NCBI GenBank assembly: GCA_020725405.1
Contig: DYFB01000033.1
Span: forward strand, 1-54,889
Direction: 5' to 3'
Source of the DNA: Symbiobacterium sp.
GTDB taxonomy: Bacteria > Bacillota > Sulfobacillia > UBA995 > UBA9673
Length of the DNA: 54,889 nt
Shown here: piece after piece, positions 1 to 8,925 of the stretch
Numbering within the stretch: position 1 is the stretch's first letter
How the letters are laid out: every line of letters begins with the position of its first letter
Program-made: the position numbers and the translations under genes
Notes under the pieces: model-generated
The model's database searches: none
What the model was told of the DNA's origin: nothing
The model's input: only the letters and a program-made list of their open reading frames with translations

Positions 1-1
1 C

Positions 2-1561
2 AACTGGATGGAGAACATCCGGGACTGGTGCATCTCCCGGCAGCTCTGGTGGGGCCACCGCATCCCGGCCTGGTACTGCGATGGATGCGGGGAGACCATC
101 GTCGCCGTGGACGCCCCCGGCGGGTGTCCCGGGTGCGGCGCGGGGGTCGACCGCCTCCGCCAGGAGGAGGACGTCCTCGACACCTGGTTCAGCTCGGCCC
201 TCTGGGCCTTCTCCACCTTGGGCTGGCCGGACGAGACGGACGACCTCGCCTTCTTCTTCCCGACCTCGGTCCTGGTGACGGCCTACGATATCATCTTCTT
301 CTGGGTTGCCCGGATGATCTTCTCCTCCTACCACTTCATGAAGGAGCGGCCCTTCGAGCACGTGCTCATCCACGGTCTCGTCCGGGCGGCTGACGGGCGG
401 AAGATGTCCAAGTCTCTGGGGACCGGCGTCGACCCGCTCGACACCATCGGCGCCTACGGCGCGGACGCCCTAAGATTCTCTCTCGTCCACGGCACCTCCC
501 CGGGGAACGACATGCGCTTCCATCCCGAAAAGGTGGAGGCCGCCCGCAACTTCGCCAACAAGCTCTGGAACGCGTCCCGCTTCGTCCTCATGAATCTCGG
601 GGAGGGGGCCGAAGAGCTCGCGGGGATGCGGCGGGTCGACGTCGAGGCGGCCGTCCGGTCCTCGGGCGAGCCCGCCGACCGCTGGATTCTCAGCCGTTAC
701 CAGGGGACCGCTGCCGAGACGGACCGGCTCCTCGAGTCCTTCGAGCTCGGGGAGGCGGCGCGCGTCCTCCATGAGTTCACGTGGAGCGAGTTCTGCGACT
801 GGTATATCGAGATGGTCAAGTCGCGCCTCTACGGCGGGGACGCGGCCTCCCGCCGGCTGGCCCGGGTGACTCTGACCTACGTCCTAGACGGGGTCCTGCG
901 CCTCCTGCACCCGTTCATGCCTTTCGTCACCGAGGAGATATGGCAGCGCCTGCCGGCCCTCGAAGGGGAGAATCCGGGCGGGCTCGGGCCGAACCCGCCG
1001 CCGGCGACGGCTGGCAAGCCGCGAACCATCGTCCTCGCCCCCTGGCCCGCCCCGCCGGGAGACCTCCGGGACGAGACCCTCGAGGAGGACGTGGCCCTGG
1101 TCATCGAGGTCATCCGCTCCATCCGGAACCTCCGGGCCGAGATGAACGTCCCGGCCGGGACGAAGGCTCCGGTCCTCCTCGTCGCGGCCGCCGACAGAGC
1201 CTACGCCGCGGCTCATAGCGGGCGGCGGTTCATCGAGGACCTGGCCCACGTCTCCGGCCTGGAAATGGTCCGGGCTCTGTCCCGCAGGCCCGAGCAGGCG
1301 GCCGCCGCCGTGACCCGCGGAGTGGAGATTTACCTGCCGCTCGAGGGGCTTATCGACCTCGAGCGGGAGGCCGCCCGCCTGCGCGGCGAGCTCGAGGCCG
1401 CCCGGCGGGATCTCGAGCGCGGGGGGACCAAGCTGGCCAACGAGGAGTTCCTGAAGAAGGCGCCTGAGGCCGTCGTGGCCAAGGAGCGGTCGAGAGTGGA
1501 GGAGCTCGAGACCAAGTGCCAGAAGCTCGCTGAGCGCCTGGCCTGGCTGGAGAAGGCCTAG
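2..1561 (+). CDS. valS: Valyl-tRNA synthetase, C-terminal part (5' end outside window)
   Basis: Charges tRNA-Val with valine in the cytoplasm. The window opens inside the gene; the frame is open from base 2 (N-W-M-E-N-I-R-D-W) and 519 residues are visible, about 60% of a typical ValRS. Seen: the class Ia segment with ISRQLWWGH at the start, a zinc-ribbon-like pair (CDGC and CPGC) within the first 50 residues, the ATP-binding KMSKS loop (GRKMSKSLG) near residue 130, an anticodon-binding helical domain, and a charged C-terminal coiled coil of about 65 residues that is the ValRS tRNA-binding arm. valS directly upstream of folC is the usual Bacillota order. The stop codon lies in the first unit of a tandem repeat. 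Confidence 0.97.
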   Translation, partial: NWMENIRDWCISRQLWWGHRIPAWYCDGCGETIVAVDAPGGCPGCGAGVDRLRQEEDVLDTWFSSALWAFSTLGWPDETDDLAFFFPTSVLVTAYDIIFFWVARMIFSSYHFMKERPFEHVLIHGLVRAADGRKMSKSLGTGVDPLDTIGAYGADALRFSLVHGTSPGNDMRFHPEKVEAARNFANKLWNASRFVLMNLGEGAEELAGMRRVDVEAAVRSSGEPADRWILSRYQGTAAETDRLLESFELGEAARVLHEFTWSEFCDWYIEMVKSRLYGGDAASRRLARVTLTYVLDGVLRLLHPFMPFVTEEIWQRLPALEGENPGGLGPNPPPATAGKPRTIVLAPWPAPPGDLRDETLEEDVALVIEVIRSIRNLRAEMNVPAGTKAPVLLVAAADRAYAAAHSGRRFIEDLAHVSGLEMVRALSRRPEQAAAAVTRGVEIYLPLEGLIDLEREAARLRGELEAARRDLERGGTKLANEEFLKKAPEAVVAKERSRVEELETKCQKLAERLAWLEKA

Positions 1562-1682
1562 GCCGCCCGAGAGCGGCCGAGGGAGAAGGCCCGGGCCGCC
1601 CGAGAGCGGCCGAGGGAGAAGGCCCGGGCCGCCCGAGAGCGGCCGAGGGAGAAGGCCCGGGCCGCCCGAGAGCGGCCGAGGG
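1550..1682. repeat. 33-bp tandem repeat (about 4 copies) over the valS stop
   Basis: A 33-bp unit repeats four times with period 33: the first copy begins in the last codons of valS (gagaaggcctag) and includes its stop codon, and the following copies (from 1594, 1627 and 1660) carry cgg in place of the tag. Each unit contains a small perfect hairpin, GGCCGC-ccgaga-GCGGCC. The array fills nearly all of the gap between valS and folC. There is no T-run, so it is not an obvious intrinsic terminator. Confidence 0.9.
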
Positions 1683-1719
1683 GCCGTCGGCTGAACATCG
1701 GCGGGTGGAGGGTCGGACC

Positions 1720-3174
1720 GTGGCCCGTTCGTACGCAGAGGCTCTCGACTACATCCACGGGCTCCAGCGCTTCGGGAGCCGGCTCGGGCTGGAGAGAGTA
1801 CGGCGGCTCCTCCGCGCCGTCGGAGACCCGCACGTCGGTCTGCGGGTGGTCCACGTCGCCGGCACCAACGGCAAGGGGTCGGTGTCGGCCATGACCGCTT
1901 CTATTCTTCAGGCCGCCGGGTACAGGGTGGGGCTCTACATCTCACCCTACGTCATCGACTTCCGGGAGCGCATCCAGGTCGACGGAACCTTCATCCCCGA
2001 AGACGAGCTCGCCGAACTCGTCTGGGACCACCTTGCCCCGGCCGCCGCCAGGCTCGCCGCCGCCGGTCCGGACGCCCAGGTCACCGAGTTCGAGCTGGTC
2101 ACCGCCCTCGGCTTCCTCCACTTCGCCCGCAGCCGGGTGGACTTCCTCGTCTGCGAGGTGGGCCTCGGGGGACGCTTCGACGCGACCAACGTCATCGACC
2201 GGCCGGCCCTCGCCGTCGTCACCTCCATCGGGTTCGATCACACCGACCGGCTGGGCGTCACTCTCCGCGAGATCGCCGCCGAGAAGGCCGGGGTCCTCAA
2301 ACGGGCCGCCCCCGCGGTCTCCGCCCCCCAGGAGCCGGAGGCTCTGGAGGTCATCGCCGCCGCCGCCCGCCGCCGCGGCTGCCCCTTTTACCTTGCCGGG
2401 CGGGAGGAGGAGGGCGGCCACGGCGGCCCGGGGCCGGGGGTCCTCGGGCGGGGGCCGACCGGCGGTCCGCCCGTATCGACCGGCGGTTCCCCCCGGGCCG
2501 GCCGCGTGCGCCTCAGGCAGGCCTCCCTCCGGGGCCAGATCCTGGACTACCGCGGCCCGGGCTTCTCATCCGAGGAGGGTCTGGCCCTGCCCCTCCTGGG
2601 ACCGCACCAGGTCGACAACGCGGCCACGGCCCTGACCGCCGTCGGAGTCCTGAAGGCCCACGGTCTGGCCCCGGGCCTCGACTCGCGGGCCCTGCGGGAG
2701 GGCCTCGCCCGGACGGCCTGGCCGGCCCGGTTCGAGGTTTTCGGCGACGCGCCCCCGGTCGTCGTCGACGGAGCCCACAATCCGCCGGGGGCGAGGTGCC
2801 TGGCCCGGGCCCTTCGAGAGCTCCTTCCGGGCCGCCGTCTCGTTCTTGTTCTCGGCCTCCTCGGCGACAAGGACGTCGACTCCTTCCTCCGGGCCCTCCT
2901 ACCTCCGGAGCTCCCCGAGGTGGCGGCCGTCGTGGCCACCCAACCGCCGAGTCCGCGGGCCATGCCAGCAGTAGACCTGGCCGCGCGCGTCCTGGCCCTC
3001 GGGCCCGGCCTCGAGGTCGCAGCTAGGCCCGGAGTGGGAGAAGCGGTCCGCCAGGCCGTCGGCCTGGCCGGACCGTCCGACGCCGTCTGCGTGGCCGGCT
3101 CTATCTACCAGGCCGGAGAGGCCAGGGAAGCGGCTCGGGCGGCTGTGGAGTCCCGGCGAGAAGGGAGAGGGTAG
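1720..3174 (+). CDS. folC: Folylpolyglutamate synthase / dihydrofolate synthase
   Basis: ATP-dependent addition of glutamate to folates (and possibly to dihydropteroate). The Mur-ligase-type P-loop HVAGTNGKGSVS is at residues 45-56; further FolC features are the FEL/TALGFLHF segment, the GLGGRFDATN motif, and the C-terminal VVDGAHNPPGA motif of the Mur ligase C-domain. At 484 residues it is slightly longer than usual because of a Gly/Pro-rich insertion around residues 235-265. GTG at 1720 is chosen because GGAGGG lies 7 bases upstream; an in-frame GTG at 1705 has no ribosome binding site. It follows valS, as in many Bacillota. Confidence 0.95.
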   Translation: MARSYAEALDYIHGLQRFGSRLGLERVRRLLRAVGDPHVGLRVVHVAGTNGKGSVSAMTASILQAAGYRVGLYISPYVIDFRERIQVDGTFIPEDELAELVWDHLAPAAARLAAAGPDAQVTEFELVTALGFLHFARSRVDFLVCEVGLGGRFDATNVIDRPALAVVTSIGFDHTDRLGVTLREIAAEKAGVLKRAAPAVSAPQEPEALEVIAAAARRRGCPFYLAGREEEGGHGGPGPGVLGRGPTGGPPVSTGGSPRAGRVRLRQASLRGQILDYRGPGFSSEEGLALPLLGPHQVDNAATALTAVGVLKAHGLAPGLDSRALREGLARTAWPARFEVFGDAPPVVVDGAHNPPGARCLARALRELLPGRRLVLVLGLLGDKDVDSFLRALLPPELPEVAAVVATQPPSPRAMPAVDLAARVLALGPGLEVAARPGVGEAVRQAVGLAGPSDAVCVAGSIYQAGEAREAARAAVESRREGRG

Positions 3175-3213
3175 GCCGAGGTTGAACCCTCCCCGGAGAG
3201 GGAGGGCTCGGCC

Positions 3214-3639
3214 ATGCCGCCGCTCAGGTTCCGCCGCATCGAGTTCCGGTCGCCCGAGCCTCTCCGCTTCTGCGACAGCCCCTCGTTCCACGTGGTCGTG
3301 GCTCAGGAGGAGCTCAGCCGCCTGTACGGCGTCAGCTCTCTCGTCGTCACCCCGGACCCCGTGGCCTGGGAGCGCGAGTTCGTCCTCATCGCCGAGCGCG
3401 GGGAGTGTCCGACCGGCGGGTACTCCGTCCGCATCGAGGCGCTCGACCGCGCCCCCTCCGGAGAGCTGGTCGTGCGCGTCATCGAGACCGACCCGGCCCC
3501 CACGGACTTCGTGACCATGGTCATCACCCACCCCCGCGACGCCGTGGCCGTCCGCCGCGGCGGGCTGGAGGGCCTCTCCCGCGTGAGTTTCGTGGGCCCC
3601 GGCGGCCGGATCCTCAAGGCCGTCGAGGTGGCCCTATGA
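3214..3639 (+). CDS. PrcB-family (C-terminal domain) protein
   Basis: A 141-residue protein that is almost entirely one domain resembling the PrcB C-terminal domain (PF14343), first named from a spirochaete protease complex: the characteristic block FVLIAERGECPTGGYSV is followed by a strand-rich region ending at ITHPRDAVAVRR. No signal peptide or membrane segment is visible. The ATG has GGAGAGGGAGGG upstream. Its stop overlaps the start of the M20 hydrolase gene by 4 bases (ATGA), so the two are probably translationally coupled. The molecular function is unknown; a protease-partner role is only suggested by the family name. Confidence 0.75.
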   Translation: MPPLRFRRIEFRSPEPLRFCDSPSFHVVVAQEELSRLYGVSSLVVTPDPVAWEREFVLIAERGECPTGGYSVRIEALDRAPSGELVVRVIETDPAPTDFVTMVITHPRDAVAVRRGGLEGLSRVSFVGPGGRILKAVEVAL

Positions 3640-5036
3640 TGAGGACCGCGGCCCGGACCGACCGGCAGAGACTCAAGACCGTCGCCGCGGAGGCCATCGA
3701 CGCCGGACGGGGGGACATCCTCGGTCTGGCCGGGGATGTCTGGCGGACTCCCGAACTCGGGTTCAAAGAACACCGGACGGCCGAGCGGGTCGCCCGCTTC
3801 CTCGGGGACCTCGGGCTCCCGGTCCGGACCGGGCTCGCCCTGACCGGCGTCTCGGCCACGGCTCCGGGGCGGGCTCCGACCGGGTCGGAGGGAGGGCGCC
3901 CGCCCCGTGTGGCTGTTCTGGGCGAGCTCGACGCGGTCATCTGCCCCGGACACCCGGCCGCCGACCCGGTGACCGGGGCTGCCCACGCCTGCGGTCACCA
4001 CGCCCAGCTCGCCGTCATGGCCGGAGCGGCCCTGGGCCTCGTCCGGTCAGGGGTCCTCGACGCCCTGGCGGGGACAATCGTCTTCATGGCCGTCCCGGCC
4101 GAGGAGTACGTCGAAATCGAGTACAGGTCGCGGCTCCGCCGCGAGGGGAAGATAGAGTTCATCGGGGGTAAGCCCGAGCTTATCCGTCTTGGCGAGTTCG
4201 ATGACGTGGACATGGCTCTCCTGGTCCACGCCGGCGGGTTCCCGGGGGCCCGCGTGTCGGTGGGGGGGACCAGCAACGGGTTCATCGGGAAGTTCGTGCG
4301 CTTCACGGGACGTGAGGCCCACGCCGGCGCCTCGCCGTGGGAGGGCGCCAACGCCCTCAACTCGGCCATGCTGGCCATGTCGGCCATCAACGCCCTGCGG
4401 GAGACCTTCAACGACGAGGACTACGTCCGGGTCCACCCGATAATCACCAAGGGCGGCGACGTGGTCAACATCGTCCCGGCCGACGTGCGCCTGGAGATGT
4501 ACGTCAGGGGCCGGTCGATAGAGACCGTCGCCGGGGCCGCGAGCAAGGTCGACCGGGCTCTCAAAGCCGGCGCTCTGGCGATGGACACGGTGGTGGAGAT
4601 CGAGGACCTGCCGGGCTTCCTACCCATGCTCAACGACAGCGGGCTCGCCCGTCTTTTCCGGCAGAACATGGAGAGTGTCGCCGGTTGGGGCTCGGTGGTC
4701 GAGAGCGGCCACATGGCCGGGTCGACCGACATGGGCGACCTGTCCCACGTGATGGCCGCCCTGCACCCCTACGCAACCGGCGTCACCGGACGGCCGCATT
4801 CGCCGGAGTTCGCGGTCAAGGACCCGGAGCGGGCTTACATCCATCCGGCCAAGGCCGTGGCCATGACGGTCATCGACCTCCTTGCCGACGGCGCGCGGGA
4901 GGCCGAGGCCATCCGGCGGGCCTCGAGGCCGGCCATGACCAGGGCCCAGTACGTGGAGTTCGCCCGCTCCCAGTTCCGGCACACCGTTTACCCGCCGGAG
5001 CGGGGACGAGAGACCGCCAAGGGGGATGACCAGTAA
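3636..5036 (+). CDS. M20-family amidohydrolase / carboxypeptidase-like metallohydrolase
   Basis: A 466-residue di-metal hydrolase of the M20 peptidase family, closest in character to aminoacyl-amidases such as AbgB. Metal-site features are GELDAVICPGHP with HACGHH at residues 117-122, the EE pair at 156-157 and a late His in the SPEF/HP region near the C terminus; the dimerisation insert follows FIGKFVRFTGREAHAG. No signal peptide, so cytoplasmic. The ATG at 3636 overlaps the preceding stop by 4 bases, and the stop overlaps the next ATG by 1 base. Located just after folC, it could act on p-aminobenzoyl-glutamate or another N-acyl amino acid; the substrate cannot be read from sequence. Confidence 0.85.
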   Translation: MMRTAARTDRQRLKTVAAEAIDAGRGDILGLAGDVWRTPELGFKEHRTAERVARFLGDLGLPVRTGLALTGVSATAPGRAPTGSEGGRPPRVAVLGELDAVICPGHPAADPVTGAAHACGHHAQLAVMAGAALGLVRSGVLDALAGTIVFMAVPAEEYVEIEYRSRLRREGKIEFIGGKPELIRLGEFDDVDMALLVHAGGFPGARVSVGGTSNGFIGKFVRFTGREAHAGASPWEGANALNSAMLAMSAINALRETFNDEDYVRVHPIITKGGDVVNIVPADVRLEMYVRGRSIETVAGAASKVDRALKAGALAMDTVVEIEDLPGFLPMLNDSGLARLFRQNMESVAGWGSVVESGHMAGSTDMGDLSHVMAALHPYATGVTGRPHSPEFAVKDPERAYIHPAKAVAMTVIDLLADGAREAEAIRRASRPAMTRAQYVEFARSQFRHTVYPPERGRETAKGDDQ

Positions 5037-5989
5037 TGCCGAGCGGCCAGAAGAAATCGACCCGACCCAGGACGGCGGCGCGGGGGCCGAAAGGGATCAC
5101 CGTATTCCTCGTCTTCCTGCTCCTCGCCGTCCTCTGCATCACGGGCGGCTTCGCTCTCGGGCGGTATCTTCTCTCGACCCTGGGGGAGAACCTCGGCGGG
5201 ACGCCGCCGCCCTCGACCGCGCCGGGGACCACGACGCCCGGGACCACGACCCCGGGGGCCGGCGGCACCGGCGGCGAGACCGGGGGAGGCCAGACGGGCG
5301 GAGGCGCCCTGCCCGCCGGAGGTGGAGCGGGCAGCCGCACCTGCCAGACGAGCCCCCTAGCGGTCTACTCCATCCAGATCGGGGCCTTCAGCTCCCGGGC
5401 CAACGCCGAGAGCGCCGTCAGGGACCTGGCCTCGAAGAACCTCCCGGGCTTCGTTGTCGAGCCGAGCGGGGGTTCGACCCTCTACCGGGTGAGGACGGTG
5501 GCCGTGACCAAGCGCGAGGTCGCCGACGCCGTGATCGCGACCGTCCGGTCCAAGGGCTACCCCGACTCCTTCCTGGTCTCACAGACCGTGGCCGAGACGC
5601 GGCTCACCCTCAGCGGCAGCAGCGTCCAGTACCTCGAGCGGGCCGTAACGGCCATCGAGACCCTGGTTAGCTGCCTCAGGATCGAGGGAGACATCTGGGA
5701 CCGCTACCGGTCCGGGACTCTCGACCGGGCGACGGCGGCCACCCGGGTCGACTCCCTCATCACCGCCGTCCGGGAGGCCCGGGAGGGTCTCAGCTCCCTT
5801 CAGGCACCCTCGGACCTCGCTGCTCTCGGCGACGTGCTGCAGGCCCAGCTCATCTCGGCCTCGACCAATCTCCAGGCCCTGAAGAGCTATCTCGCCGGGC
5901 AGTCCGACGCCGACCGCATCGCGGCCGAATCATCCTACATCGGCCTGGTGGAAGCTTTCCTCCGCCTGGAGGCCGGTCTCGGCTCGTAG
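5036..5989 (+). CDS. Membrane-anchored SPOR-domain protein
   Basis: 317 residues: basic N terminus, one transmembrane helix at about residues 20-46, a low-complexity Pro/Thr/Gly linker (about 50-100), a SPOR domain (about 109-183, beginning AVYSIQIGAFSSRANAESA), then a helical domain of about 130 residues of unknown type. SPOR domains bind denuded glycan strands of peptidoglycan, often at division septa or in the spore mother-cell septum, so an extracytoplasmic cell-wall role is likely. TAATG overlap with the upstream gene indicates coupling. In this part of the B. subtilis chromosome the SPOR-containing spoIIB lies between folC and maf, so this may be a positional counterpart of SpoIIB; the proteins are otherwise divergent. 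Confidence 0.8.
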   Translation: MPSGQKKSTRPRTAARGPKGITVFLVFLLLAVLCITGGFALGRYLLSTLGENLGGTPPPSTAPGTTTPGTTTPGAGGTGGETGGGQTGGGALPAGGGAGSRTCQTSPLAVYSIQIGAFSSRANAESAVRDLASKNLPGFVVEPSGGSTLYRVRTVAVTKREVADAVIATVRSKGYPDSFLVSQTVAETRLTLSGSSVQYLERAVTAIETLVSCLRIEGDIWDRYRSGTLDRATAATRVDSLITAVREAREGLSSLQAPSDLAALGDVLQAQLISASTNLQALKSYLAGQSDADRIAAESSYIGLVEAFLRLEAGLGS

Positions 5990-6092
5990 GTGTCTGGCAG
6001 AATAAGGGGGGGCTGAATCCCGGCGCCCGGCAAAGGATTCACCCACGGTCCCGAGAATCTACGGACGGCTGTCGGGAGGGTGGTCCGGAGGC

Positions 6093-6344
6093 GTGAGGCG
6101 CGGTTTCAGCACCCTGGTCTTCGTTCTCCTCGTGGCCTTCACGGCGGTCCTCGGGAACCTCCTCGGCGAGGCGCTCTCCGGGGTCATCCCGTTCCTGGGG
6201 CGAATGGTGGTTCTCGGCCTCCATCCGCCGCTCACGGCGGACCTCGGCTTCCTGCGCTTCAGCCTCGGCTTCAGCTTGAGCTTCAACCTGGTCGGTCTCG
6301 TCGGGCTCCTTCTCGGAGTCTTCCTTTACCGGCGCTGGTCATGA
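6093..6344 (+). CDS. DUF4321 small membrane protein
   Basis: 83 residues with two hydrophobic helices (about 5-27 and 57-80) around a Gly/Leu-rich segment. Size, sequence pattern (F-L-R-F-S-L-G-F near the second helix) and position directly before maf match the DUF4321 family of Bacillota. The GTG start is the best available; the nearest good Shine-Dalgarno (GGGAGGG) is about 12 bases upstream. The stop overlaps the maf ATG by 4 bases. The function is unknown. Confidence 0.75.
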   Translation: MRRGFSTLVFVLLVAFTAVLGNLLGEALSGVIPFLGRMVVLGLHPPLTADLGFLRFSLGFSLSFNLVGLVGLLLGVFLYRRWS

Positions 6345-6994
6345 GACTCGTCCTGGCGTCGGCCTCACCGAGGCGGAGAGAGCTCCTGGCCGGTCTCGGC
6401 GTTCCTTTCGAGGTCGCGCCGAGCCGCGCTCCGGAGAGGGTGCCGCCCGGCCTCAACCCGTCGACAGCGGCGGCGACAGCTCTCGAGCTGGCCCGGGCCA
6501 AGGCCCGGAACGTCGCCGCCCGGCTCGACGGTGAGGCCCTGGTCATCGGGGCTGACACGCTGGTCGTCCTCCCCGACAGGGTGCTGGGGAAACCGGCCTC
6601 GTCCGGGGAGGCCCGGGAGATGCTCCGGGCGCTCTCGGGCCGCGGGCACACGGTCGTCACGGGGGTCGTGATCATCGAGACGACGACCGGGCGCTCCGTC
6701 GAGGGGGTGGAGGAAACCCGGGTCTTCTTCCGGAACCTCGACGACGAGGCCATCCGGGCTTACCTCGCGACCGGAGAGCCGGCCGACAAGGCCGGGGCCT
6801 ACGCGGTCCAGGGCGTCGGATCGCTCCTGGTCGAGCGAATAGAGGGATGTTACTTTAACGTGGTCGGGCTCCCGCTCGGGCGCCTGGCCGGGCTGCTCAA
6901 AGAAGTCGGCTACGACCTTCTGGCGGAGGCGGCGTCGCAGGCCGCTCAAGGCGGCGGGGGCACCCGGCGCAGCTCTCGCGGACCGGCCCAGTAG
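6341..6994 (+). CDS. maf: Maf-type nucleoside triphosphate pyrophosphatase
   Basis: House-cleaning pyrophosphatase that hydrolyses non-canonical (and dTTP/UTP-type) nucleotides; Maf overexpression inhibits septation in B. subtilis. Seen: N-terminal LASASPRRRELL signature at residues 4-15, the GADTLVVL catalytic segment, GRGHTVVTGV, and GEPADKAGAYAVQG. 217 residues, including a short Gly/Ser-rich tail. ATG at 6341 overlaps the upstream stop. maf-radC-mreBCD is a conserved Bacillota arrangement. Confidence 0.95.
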   Translation: MRLVLASASPRRRELLAGLGVPFEVAPSRAPERVPPGLNPSTAAATALELARAKARNVAARLDGEALVIGADTLVVLPDRVLGKPASSGEAREMLRALSGRGHTVVTGVVIIETTTGRSVEGVEETRVFFRNLDDEAIRAYLATGEPADKAGAYAVQGVGSLLVERIEGCYFNVVGLPLGRLAGLLKEVGYDLLAEAASQAAQGGGGTRRSSRGPAQ

Positions 6995-7027
6995 GGGTGT
7001 CCCGCGCCCTGAACGGGGGTGCGGGGG

Positions 7028-7747
7028 ATGGTGAGGCGGTCTCTCAGAATCAGCGACCTGGGTGAGAGCGACAGGCCCAGGGAGAGGTTGGTCAGACTAG
7101 GGGCTGCGGCCTTATCTAACGCGGAACTGGTGGCTATACTGTTGAGAACGGGCACCCGCGGGGCTTCAGCGCTCGACGTGGCCCATCGGGTCCTTGCCTC
7201 TGGAAGGGAGGGGTTGGTCGAACCGGGAGAGCCCGAGCCCGGGCTCCGGCATCTTGTGATCGGCACACTCGAGGAGCTGCGGCAGGTCGCCGGGGTGGGA
7301 CTGGCCAAGGCGGTCCAGCTCAAGGCGGCGGTTGAACTCGGGAGGCGCATAGCCACCTCCCAGGCGGTCCGGGTTTCGGTGCGGTCGCCGCGGGACGTCA
7401 GTACGCTCGTCATGGAGGAGATGCGCTTCCTTGACCGGGAGCAGTTCCGGGTGGTGCTCCTGGACGCCAAGAACCACGTTCTGGGGGTCAGGGTCGTGTC
7501 GGTCGGCAGCCTCAGCTCGTCCATCGTGCACCCCCGCGAGATATTCAAGGAGGCTATCGCCCGCAGCTCGGCGGCTGTCATTCTGGTCCACAACCATCCG
7601 AGCGGTGACCCCACGCCGAGCCAGGAGGACGTGGAGGTCACACGCCGGCTGATCGAGGCGGGACGGCTTCTGGGGATAGAGGTCCTCGACCACGTCGTGG
7701 TCGGTGACAACAGATACGTGAGCTTCAAGGAGAAGGGGATCTGCTAG
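7028..7747 (+). CDS. radC: RadC-family JAB/MPN-domain protein
   Basis: RadC-like protein of about 239 residues: N-terminal UPF0758 helical region with a helix-hairpin-helix ([18 protein letters not shown]), then a JAMM metal-binding motif ([14 protein letters not shown] at about 188-201). Despite the name, the role in DNA repair is not established for the family. The start is uncertain: GTG 7019, ATG 7028 and GTG 7031 are all in frame; 7028 has a GGGGG run 8 bases upstream. It precedes mreB as in B. subtilis. Confidence 0.93.
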   Translation: MVRRSLRISDLGESDRPRERLVRLGAAALSNAELVAILLRTGTRGASALDVAHRVLASGREGLVEPGEPEPGLRHLVIGTLEELRQVAGVGLAKAVQLKAAVELGRRIATSQAVRVSVRSPRDVSTLVMEEMRFLDREQFRVVLLDAKNHVLGVRVVSVGSLSSSIVHPREIFKEAIARSSAAVILVHNHPSGDPTPSQEDVEVTRRLIEAGRLLGIEVLDHVVVGDNRYVSFKEKGIC

Positions 7748-7821
7748 GCGGGCCCGCCGGCGGCCCTCGGGTGCGAGGCGCCGCCGGCCAAGCGGGCTTC
7801 CGAAGGGAGCACTCAAGGCTG

Positions 7822-8862
7822 ATGTTCGGGTTCATATACGACTACTTCTCACGCGACATGGGGGTCGACCTCGGCACGGCCAACACTCTCGTCTACGTCA
7901 AGGGTCGAGGCATCGTCCTCCAGGAGCCCTCCGTGGTGGCTCTCGACCGCGACAGCGGGACTGTCCTCGCCGTCGGCGAGGATGCCAAGCGGATGATCGG
8001 GCGGACCCCCGGCAACATCGTGGCCATCCGACCCATGAAGGACGGCGTCATCGCCGACTTCGACGTCACCCAGACCATGCTGAGGTACTTCATCGGCAAG
8101 GCCCACTCGCGGCGAGCCCTGCTTAGGCCGCGGGTGGTCATCGCCGTCCCCTCCGGCGTCACCGAGGTCGAGAAGAGGGCGGTCATCGACGCTACTCTCC
8201 AGGCCGGGGCCCGGGAGGCCCACACCATCGAGGAGCCCATGGCGGCCGCCATCGGGGCCGGGCTGCCGGTCCACGAGCCGACCGGGAACATGATCGTCGA
8301 CATCGGGGGCGGGACGACCGAAGTGGCCATCATCTCCCTCGGCGGCATTGTGACCAGCCGCTCCATTCGCATCGCCGGCGACGAGATGGATGAGGCCATC
8401 ATCAACTACGTGAAGCGGACCTACAACCTTCTCGTGGGCGAGCGAACGGCCGAGCAGGTCAAGATACAGCTCGGCGACGCCCTGCCGACGGACAAGAAGG
8501 AGAGCCTGGAAGTCAGAGGACGGGACCTCGTCACCGGTCTTCCCCGGACCCTGAGGGTCACGGCCGGCGAGATTCAGACGGCCCTGACCGAGCCTCTCGG
8601 GGCCATCCTCGAGGCCATCAAGGTCACCCTGGAGAGGACGCCGCCGGAGCTCGCGGCCGACATCATGGACCGCGGCATCGTCATGACCGGCGGTGGTTCG
8701 CTCCTGCGGAATCTCGACCGTCTGGTCAACCAGGAAACGGGCATGCCGGTCCATCTCACGGACGACGCCCTGCTCTGCGTGGTGCGAGGGGCGGGGAAGG
8801 TCCTTGAAGAAATAGAGACTCTAAGACGGGTCACCACCGCGTCGCGCCGGGCCGCCGGCTAG
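7822..8862 (+). CDS. mreB: Rod-shape-determining actin homologue MreB
   Basis: 346-residue bacterial actin that assembles membrane-bound filaments directing lateral wall synthesis. Seen: N-terminal amphipathic-type [12 protein letters not shown], phosphate-1 motif [42 protein letters not shown], phosphate-2 motif [15 protein letters not shown], and the adenosine motif [16 protein letters not shown] 7822 gives the normal N terminus; the frame is open further upstream but without MreB similarity. First gene of mreBCD-pbp2. Confidence 0.97.
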   Translation: MFGFIYDYFSRDMGVDLGTANTLVYVKGRGIVLQEPSVVALDRDSGTVLAVGEDAKRMIGRTPGNIVAIRPMKDGVIADFDVTQTMLRYFIGKAHSRRALLRPRVVIAVPSGVTEVEKRAVIDATLQAGAREAHTIEEPMAAAIGAGLPVHEPTGNMIVDIGGGTTEVAIISLGGIVTSRSIRIAGDEMDEAIINYVKRTYNLLVGERTAEQVKIQLGDALPTDKKESLEVRGRDLVTGLPRTLRVTAGEIQTALTEPLGAILEAIKVTLERTPPELAADIMDRGIVMTGGGSLLRNLDRLVNQETGMPVHLTDDALLCVVRGAGKVLEEIETLRRVTTASRRAAG

Positions 8863-8925
8863 GCGGGGCCGGGAACGCGACGGTCCGTCGCGTTCCGCAG
8901 GGTTCGTGCGGGGGGAGACGGCGGG

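Noticed and set aside
1561-1682. CRISPR array
   Set aside because: The repeats are directly tandem without unique spacers and contain the valS stop region.
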